Source of the DNA: Apteryx mantelli
Lineage: Eukaryota; Chordata; Aves; Apterygiformes; Apterygidae
Direction of reading: 5' to 3'
DNA: 64,000 nucleotides
NCBI RefSeq assembly: GCF_036417845.1
Contig: NC_089978.1
Span: 142,098,288-142,162,287 of the forward strand
Position numbers and translations under genes: made by a program. Of this stretch, positions 56,001 to 64,000 are shown one piece after another. Numbering within the stretch: the first letter of the stretch is position 1; the number at the start of each line of letters is the position of its first letter. The notes below the pieces were generated by a model. That model was not told the origin of the DNA. It worked only from the letters and a program-made list of their open reading frames with translations, and ran no database searches.

Positions 56001-57772
56001 TTAGTAAGTAGTGTGATGCAATAAGACTGCAATCATAGATCAAAGTGTTTGGTGCTGAGTACCTGATGTCCCACTCTGTATGTTTCAGGGGGTGTTTCAG
56101 ACTGCTTCTAGTCTGGTCCTGTGGATCGAATGCCTGTTAGTTGGGCATTGAGATTGGAGGGTGCTAGGTGTGCCTCTAGAGCATGTCTTCCAGTTTAGTT
56201 CCATCGGAAACGGTCCAGTTTGTGTGCTTTAAGACTGCTCCATGATGCAAACCAAAGTGTGGTAGGTGGGGACAGTCAGACAGTTAGTTCCCAAAGCACA
56301 CCCTGACCTGAACGAAAACATTAATAGAGACACAGCCTTGGTGAACTGAATCAGCCCTGTAGGGAAAAGGTATGGCTGGAAGGCTAGAAGAGGGGGGATG
56401 GCCTCTGTTCTTTGGCAGCAAAGAGCTGTATGTCAGCTCATCTGTGAGCACACACAACCAAATCTGGACTGGTCCAGTGTTTCCAGTGATTCCTAGTGTT
56501 TCACATTCCTGACAGCCCATTGCCAGCTCTGCTTCACTTACGAAAGTGATGGGTTTGCAGCAGAAAACTGCATGCCGTAGAAAGTCTGAGGGCTCTTAGC
56601 TAAAAGCTTGAATTTTCTAGCCAGCTGCTGGGTAAATGCATCCATTCAAGAGAATGCTGCAGGTGAGCAAAGATATCCAATTTGCAAACAAGTCACATTT
56701 CATTCATAGATCAGTGCAAGTTTTGGGCATGCACATTCTGTTTGATCTGATCGCACATACATGCAGAAATCAATCCTAAAAGAATACTTTCTGTGCTATG
56801 CTTTTGGAAAACTGAAGGTTATGACTCTCAAAGTGGTTACCAAATGTAAATCAATGGCCAAGATTTTAAACAAGTTGTCTTTTAAGCACCAAAGATGATG
56901 AAAAATGGCTTCCTAAAGTTTGTATCTCACAACTGACAGCTACACCTTTGTAGTGCGTGTCTGAACTCTTTCCTGCAGATGGACAATAGCTTTCCCCTGG
57001 GTGGATTCTCTGATATGTAGAAACATATGAGTTCATGTTGCAGCTTTTTACTCAGTGAGGACAAAGCAGAGTCTCCCTCTTCTACCTATTTTCTTAAAAA
57101 TTACAAGACCTAAACATTTTTGAGACTACCTCCTTCTCTGTCCTGGTTGGTTTGAATGGACAACACTCTAAATAGACACATGGTGTGACTACATCAGCCT
57201 CATTCCCCTTGGAAGCCAGATAATAACAGGCAGCCAGAGTTAAGCTCCCAAAACTCTGTTTGAAGGTGGCGCTCAAAACCCAAGAAGAAGTACGGAGGCA
57301 TTCCTATAAGTAAACATTGCAACACCTCCCTTTCTGGTACCTGCCTCCTGAGTGGAGTCCCAGCCCTTCCACCGGCTCCATTTGCAGTTCGTGGGAGGAG
57401 ATGGATGCTGCAGCCCTGGATAGGGCTTATGGAGCATAGGCCTCAGCTGAGCAAAGGGTTTTCCAGGTCACAGCTATGTACTTCATTACCTAAACTCTTT
57501 CTTCGATCAAGTTGTAGAATAGCAGGCGGGCTTTTATAGTTAGGCTCCAAGACTGTAATTTCCAAACCTGTCTGAGGAATCTGGAAATGTAAGCGGGACA
57601 TGGGAAATCAACTTGATTTAGGAGAAATGATTTACTGATCAAGACTTGCAACAGTCAATTCCCTGCTGGATTTTAATTTGCATAGCCAGATGTCCCACAT
57701 TAGTTTAATTATCTTGCAAATGTGTTCCAAGTACAGCATTTTGGAGCTAAAAGATTTTTGGTTTTCTTGTAG
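47051..57772. other. Long gene-free stretch, probably CDPF1 intron 1
   Basis: About 10.7 kb, AT-rich, with no exon, transposon or RNA gene I can recognise. The largest plus-strand open frame (51749-52102) has no family resemblance. A GTTT simple repeat lies at 51661-51690. If the CpG island at 46.4-47.0 kb is the CDPF1 promoter, this is its first intron. Confidence 0.5.
51661..51690. repeat. (GTTT)n / poly(T) simple repeat
   Basis: Tandem GTTT units followed by ten T, then G-rich sequence. A low-complexity tract without recognised function. Confidence 0.85.
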
Positions 57773-57783
57773 GCAGCTTAAAG

Positions 57784-60281
57784 ATGGAGTCTCACAAAGA
57801 AGCTCAGCCTAAAGGAGAGTTCAAATGTCAGTTGTGTGGCTTAACAGCTCCATACACCTACTATGGTCAGAAGCCGCCAAACACGCGCTCTATTGTGTGA
57901 GTACAATTTTTCATATTATAGACTTTGTTTATGCTATGGGCATTAGAAGTCTTGTACTGTGGAATGATGTATGCTACATAAACTCAATAACATGCCATAT
58001 TGACCCTGAATATGAGGGTTGGGATTTAAGATGACCTTCATTTTCCAGAGGAAGGAAATGTTAAAAATTGTCGGCATTGATAGCAAAAAAAAAAAAAAAA
58101 AAACCTTTCTCATCCTGCTTCAGTGCAATGCAAAGACTTGTATTTAACCTATTTCCTACCTGCAGTGGCCACCCTACAATTTACCTATACCGTAATTTTC
58201 ATACTAGAATACTGTTGATGGTCAGCATAACGTTTCTGGGAATAGCCCTTTACCTCACAGCTGTATCGGCTGGGTAACACTGTAAACATAACATGAATTA
58301 CATACATATGGTAAAAAAACTTTTTAAGAGCTGTTCGACATTTGGAGTTTCAAACAGCACTGCTTTTTTCATGAATTAGACAATTCTTTGGCAGAATGTA
58401 TAACATTAAAATGTGTGGAAATTTAGTACATATTTACATTTCAGGAGACTGAAGCTTTTTCCTTCTCTACCAAATAGGGATAGTTTGACCAGAAACTATG
58501 CAGTCACGACTCAGTCTGCAGACATTAAACTCCCCACAAAGCAAACATTTAGTTTTAAATGTGTGAGTAGCTCTTTTGAGGCCATCCTGGTCAATGAACC
58601 CATCAGGCAGACATGGTCAGGACCTCACTGGAATTGTAAGTCAGGCATGTACTCAGTATTTCAGCCTACTAAGACTGCTCAGTTACTTGTAAAATGGAAA
58701 CAGCTGTTGGTCACCTCCTGCTTGAGCTGAGATCAATTCTGTTATGCTCGGGCAGCTGTATTTTTATCACTCCAAATCTTACAGTGCTACTAGTTTTCCC
58801 CCTCCCACTCAGAAGAACGATGGATCACCTTCAATCAGGTCCTCGTGTAAAGAGTCTGAATCAAAGCTGAATATGACTCCTACTTCTAAATTGCCCCGGC
58901 TCATTGTTAACATCTTAGCTTTATTTAAATCATTCAAATTCAAACAGCAAAAGAATACTTATGCTATAATAATAGCGCCTGCATACGTGCATACGGGAAA
59001 TACCTTCACAGACCACCTCTATTGACTTCTTTTCTGGTCTACTCACTAGTCTTAAGCACTGCAGGAAATGTATGCCAGACATGAAGGCTTGTACAGTGGC
59101 CAGGTCTCTGCATTGATGATGGCTATGTTAAGATTGTGAGGCTTGCAAGGGGAGCTTTACAAAGATAATCCAGCCTTTGTACACTAGAAGACTTGTTGAC
59201 AAGGTGTTCTCTCATGCTAAGATTCCTGATCTTTCCTAACAGTGAAGGCTTGAGCCATACCATTTTTTGTTTGAGTGGAGGGGAAAGCAAAAAAGCAATA
59301 CACTCACAGACACACATACAAATGTTTATGTACATATATATGTAGAGAGCCAAAGACAGTATGAGTTGTCAGAATGTCTTTTAAATAGGTGTTGTACTCC
59401 ATTTTACTACAGAGTTCAAGTTTGATTTAAATAAATGAATAAGCTAGCCTTGCAGAATGTCCTGTGCAGACGTACACCAAACTGACTTCAGTAACACTTT
59501 GCCTGGAGCTCTCAGGAAGAATAAGGCGTTAGTCTTTCCCAAGCAGGTTGCCAAGTTGCTAATAAATGCACTCCCTCGATACCCTGAAGCAAACAGTACA
59601 GTCTCTGAGATAAAGTCAGAATATTCAGATCATCATAATGCTCTGTGCTAGTAGCTCCTGCCTGCAAGAGACGGGAACCTTAACTTTACAGTAGTGACAT
59701 AACTAAGAGCAGTAAGCTCTTTTTGTTTTATACTTGCACACATGTATCTTTCAAAGAGAACTCCTAATTAAAAGTTTTACAACTGAGATGATAACTTGAC
59801 AAGGTACTTAAATGGGCACTGCAAAGGAGTGCCTGTCATAAAACTGGAAGATAAAAAAACACTTTAAGGTAGAGCACTGAAAAAAACTTAGTAAGGCAAT
59901 GCTGAGATGATCACCAATTGCTCTCCTTTTGGGAGGAAAGTTACAGATAGGAAGTGCCACAATTTAAGACTGAAGGCAGGCACAAGGTTGATTTTAAAAA
60001 GGAAGGGAGTGGCATAGCTGCTCCACTGTCACTTGTACAACACTAGGCAGTGCAAACCAAGGAGAGAGGGCTGCTGCCTTTTTATCCTCCCTCTGATTCT
60101 CCCTTTCAACTCTTCCCCTGCCCTTACTGTGAAATCTACCCTTAAAAGCTTGGAATTATTCTCTTCTAGGCTTTTGGAAGAAAGCTATGTCATGAAGGAT
60201 CCTTTCACCCCTGACAAGGACAGATTCCTCATCCTTGGGTCTCAGTGCAGTTTGTGTAGCAGATCAGTGTGTGTTGGTACG
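57784..60281 (+). CDS. CDPF1: Cysteine-rich DPF motif domain protein 1, coding exons 1-2 (partial)
   Basis: Coding exon 1 is 57784-57896 and exon 2 is 60170-60281, with donors GTGAGT and GTAAGT and acceptor TTCTAG. The split valine codon joins correctly, giving 75 residues. The ATG has A at -3 and G at +4 and follows an acceptor at 57771-57772 (TTTTCTTGTAG), so a 5' UTR exon lies upstream. The cysteine pairs CQLC (exon 1) and CSLC (exon 2) and the DPF-containing stretch KDPFTPDKDRF identify the family; the remaining conserved cysteines belong to the next exon. The human protein is about 123 residues, so roughly one third of the coding region is missing here. Exon 2 ends in phase 0. Function is unknown; metal binding by the cysteines is a family-level inference. 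Confidence 0.92.
57897..60169. other. CDPF1 intron between coding exons 1 and 2
   Basis: About 2.3 kb with no recognisable insert. Contains an A homopolymer at about 58085-58103 and a short CA/ATATAT-rich stretch near 59300-59345. Confidence 0.65.
58085..58103. repeat. Poly(A) tract
   Basis: About 19 consecutive A in a CDPF1 intron. No recognisable retroposed sequence precedes it. Confidence 0.85.
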
Positions 60282-60525
60282 GTAAGTAACAAGCAAAACA
60301 AGCATTTTGTCACTGCTTTTTATTCCAGCCCCTGTGACCTATTAGAGAAAGATCAAACAGCAAGAAAGACCCAGACAGCCTATTTTTAAGGCACGCTGGT
60401 TGTCTGTCCTGTTGGATCCCCCAGATAAAGCTCTTCATATTAGTAAATGAAAGTGGTCACCAACTTTAAGTGTTTGCTCTATTTGAAGTTTCCTCTATTT
60501 ACACAATCCAACCTCACAAACACAG

Positions 60526-60717
60526 GGAGTGCTCTTTTCTACTGTCTTCGCACAGGAAAATGCGAGGGAGATCATGTATTGCTTCAAGACCCTCAGGTCC
60601 TTTCTTGCAGCAGCATACTATACCAGTGGTAGAATTTTTTTCCATAAAGGGGATATGCATGTCCACAAATGGTTAGGTTTGCACCGTCCTCTTTCCAAAC
60701 GCTGGTGTAGAAAGTGA
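60526..60717 (+). other. Doubtful candidate for CDPF1 terminal exon
   Basis: After an acceptor-like CACAG at 60521-60525 an open frame in phase with exon 2 runs 63 codons to TGA at 60715-60717. That would give a protein of about 138 residues, near the family size. However, it does not encode the conserved cysteine-rich tail of CDPF1 in that frame. Scattered similarity in other frames (GAGTGC, TTTTCTAC, TGTCTTC, GAAAATG in the expected order) hints at a decayed or misassembled version of the real exon. It may equally be chance, with the true exon beyond 64000. Confidence 0.25.
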
Positions 60718-63700
60718 GCAGGGAGGAGAGTTGTGTAGTGCTGTGGCAGATCTCTGAAGAAGAAGGAATTTGAGTAGCAGCCTCTAGGCAACCCTAAGCT
60801 ATGAATTCTGAGTGCGGTTCAGAAAGGTGGTGTAAAATTACAGTTGCCTTAATTCCTTCTCCTCAGTGCAAAATTGGTCCTTTTGTTTGCTGTGAGTTCA
60901 AAGTAAAACTGAAGACAGGTTATTACACAATTATCAGTGTCCTGAGGCTGTACTGTGCTTCTCTGAGGCAGTACAATGAATTGAGAAAACTTCTAGGTTA
61001 CACTCCTTTCCCTTAGCGAGCCAGTTCTGTGACTGAAGAGATATAGGCAAGACTCGTACATGACTCGTGCCAAATATCTCCTAATGGAGATCATGCCATC
61101 TGATCATTTACACAGACAGCAACATACATTTGTTACACTGGACACCATCGCCCTCATAGCAGCCAGATCCTAGTGTTCTCTTCCAAAGGGTTCGTTTGAT
61201 CTTCTGAAGTGCTGTGCTTCAATCTAAAGTGCATTGTGCACAAGTGCACAATTGCACTGATGGCATTTGTGAGAGCACACCTCAGTCTTGAACATCAGCT
61301 TCAGCAGTTTTCAAATTTAACCATTTCAGCGCCATCCATAATTGCTGTGGTTAGGGCCTAGCGTTGGTGACATGATCCTTGCTAAAAGTAGCTAGTAGCA
61401 GGAGTTTTTAAAAAAACAAACCTGCTAATGACTTTGTGAAGATGTGGAATTTTTTCTTCATGATATGTTTGGTGGCCAAGCCTGGTGGCCAGAGTAACCT
61501 TTGGCCCTGCTCTGGGCAACTGAAACAGCTCATCTGCCAATGCCAGACAATTTCTGTGGGGGAGCTAGAGCAAATTCTCTTGAGCAAAAAACAGGGTCAA
61601 ATGACACTGACCAAATTCAGAGAGTTGGACAGACACAGCCAAAAGGAAATTGGCATGCTTGGACAAGTTTAGGTGCAATTCTGACTTGCAGGGAGTTAGG
61701 ACAGATTTGGTACACTGTCCTAAGAGGAAAAAGTGTACAATAACATCTTTCTCCTGATGAGGTTTGTTTTCCATTTCTGAAGTCTCCTCTGTCATTTGAA
61801 AGAATGAAAATCACTAAAAAGGTCACACTAGAGATTGCAACTGAGATTTGTTTTTCTTTCTGGAATTACCTGAGGATTCCTGTGGGAGTCAGATGAAACC
61901 CTAAAACTCTCTGGTTACATTTTTGATAGCTTGGCTCAAGCCTAGTAGCTCAAGGCGCTTGTGTACCTACAATCTGTAGAGGCAAAGCTCACGTGTGAGC
62001 AAGATCTTCCTTGTGACAATGTCCTTGTCTTGGCTGGCAGTCAGTTCGCTCCTATGAACAGCCAGAATAAGAGCAAACATGCAAGCAGTAAAGCTAGTCA
62101 GATAGTTTGGGCTTATGAGCTTGATTCCTGCCCTAACAAGCCAGGTTTATCACTCCTTTTTAACAGCACAGGATTTAGCAAGTGAGGCATATTTTGAGCA
62201 AACTTGAGCACGTTTTGCTGTTTTCATCCCCAAATTCTGTGTTTTGAATTTAAGAAGGATTCAACAGATATTTCCAAGTCTAGCAATTAAATTTGTCAAA
62301 AAAACTGAGTTTCAACCTCTCAGTATCTTTCCACATAGTGTATCTTTCTGAATGAAGGTGGGGCTCTGAATTTAAGAGATTTAGTAATTGTTTCATTTAA
62401 TTTAGGGCATGATAATCTATAGAGGACATGAGCAGTGAGCTGGTAGAAGCCTCTCTCAATCTTTTGGCATTCCTGGCTATTTTGGCTATTGTGGAAATAT
62501 GTTGATCATTTACCTGTTGTTATCTGAGACTTCAAGATTCCCCTGATGGTATTGCTCAAAGCAAAACCTTGATTGTAAATAATTGAAAATAAATTTCTTA
62601 CCAAACTGGCCAGGCCAGACAGTGAATCACACACATGACTATGGTTACAAAATGTCTTTAGCAATACGGCTTAGGTAACATTGAAAAAGATTTGCAGAAA
62701 TGATAATTAATGCTGTAAACACCCACACCAAAGTAGGTAAACACATACTATTCCTCTTTCATGTATGGAAAATTAGAGTGCAGAGAAGTAAAAACTTACC
62801 CAAGGCTGTGGAGAGAGCCAGAGCTGGGATAATAATTTCATGGGTTGTTTTTGGTTCCTGCTTGTGCTTGACCCAAGCAGATCAATTCAGCCCTATTCTG
62901 AGTATTTCCATCATGTTTTATAACATAAGCACTGAAGGTAAAGAAAATCATGCTTCCTTGGGCCTTTGTGGCAAAGCAGCAGACTTTTATGATGGAAAGC
63001 TTTCAGTGACAGGTTGCTTTAATTTTTCTGTTACTTCAAAATAGTACTAGATTAACCTGAGGCAAAATTAAGAGATTTCTCACCTTAGATTTGGCAAAGG
63101 CCAAATTGGATTTGATTTGCTACCTTTTGTATCTAAGCAGCTGATCATATTTTAGGCTTTTCTTGAGACACTCCTTACGCTGGCTGAAGTGTCTTTCCTT
63201 GCAGTTGGTGTGCCAAGGAAAATTAAAACTTCAGCAGCTGTTCTGCACAGTGCTCATTAGCTCACTTCTTCAAATATTCTTTCAAGTCTCACTAAGTTCA
63301 TTTATTCCAGTCAGCTGGCAGCATATATCACTCTACTAAACCAATCTTTAACACAGTATACAGGTAAGTGCATTGGGTCCAACCAGAAATAATTCTTCTA
63401 ATGATTATCTGTAATGTCTTCAAGCATGCCAAAACACTATAAAAAGGAAGATAATAACAATGATTTTAAAAACCCTTAGAAAAGTCAACCGCCCTTCTCC
63501 CTGTTTCTCTTTCAAAAAGCGGAGAGGAAGTGATATAACCTGACCGTATTAGTCATTTAAAACAGTTAAGTTACTTCTTTTTGTTGTGACACTAAACATA
63601 GGAAAAAAATTAGGTGACTTTTGGAGAAGAGAGGGAGATAGGAAGCAAATTTCATCCCTTATTGCTAGCCACAGCAGACGCTGAATAAACACTGACCTTG

Positions 63701-64000
63701 GACATGACTGTAGGTGTTAAGTGATACACGTAACACTGCAGCTACTTTCCACTCAACTTCCAGTCATGTGAGGACAATCCTGGACAAGGTTAGTAAGAAT
63801 CTTTCCTTTACACAGAGTTTCCTTTACAAGTGTGGTAAAGATAAGATCCACGTATATTATTTTCAGACGTGATCCCTGTGAAAATAGAATAAAAATCTGG
63901 CAGTAGGCTTTGGCAACTCAGTTTTGCCTGAATTGGACTAGTAAGTTTGAAATGAAAACAGCGTTGAAAACAGGCCTGGCCCTCTTCTACCTTGGTTTTG
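60718..64000. other. Gene-free right end
   Basis: I see no conserved exon. A cytosine- and thymine-rich acceptor-like site before about 60868 opens a frame with no CDPF1 resemblance. By synteny the minus-strand PPARA gene should approach from the right, so part of this could be its 3' UTR or downstream flank, but nothing in the sequence proves it. Confidence 0.5.

Overview
The window looks like a piece of an avian autosome. It carries a nearly full-length CR1 LINE and a 5'-truncated CR1 tail, both ending in the bird-type 3' region with ATTCTGTG-like terminal repeats. Repeat density is otherwise low, coding genes are split by GT-AG introns, and promoters are CpG islands. Gene content matches the conserved vertebrate block PPARA-CDPF1-PKDREJ-TTC38 (human 22q13.31), here in reverse orientation. 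No bacterial, viral or CRISPR-like system is visible.

Layout: 1-6837 is gene-free 3' flank with no exon I can recognise. From 6838 to 28986 on the minus strand lies complete TTC38. I traced 14 coding exons with consistent phases and GT-AG borders, giving 466 codons. A CpG island at about 28920-29290 separates TTC38 head-to-head from PKDREJ (29364-37520, plus strand), a single-exon 2718-codon gene. It encodes a receptor-for-egg-jelly/polycystin protein with REJ region, degenerate GPS, PLAT domain and a C-terminal polycystin channel. About 38.45-42.64 kb is a CR1 element with an intact ORF1 (SGNH-type esterase) and a broken ORF2 (endonuclease/reverse transcriptase). Two further CpG-rich patches follow, at about 43.17-43.34 and 46.42-47.05 kb; the second is the best candidate promoter for CDPF1. 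CDPF1 (plus strand) starts at 57784. Its first two coding exons are clear, but the expected third exon is not recognisable in conserved form. The right end (60.7-64 kb) shows no gene; by synteny PPARA should lie beyond it.

The genes are neighbours by conserved synteny and I see no evidence of a shared pathway. PKDREJ is a reproduction-linked membrane protein in mammals. TTC38 is a TPR-like protein of unknown cellular role, and CDPF1 is a small cysteine-rich protein. The most notable points are the roughly 400-residue longer N-terminal ectodomain of this PKDREJ compared with the human protein as I recall it, its shared promoter with TTC38, the CR1 copy with intact ORF1, and the doubtful third exon of CDPF1.
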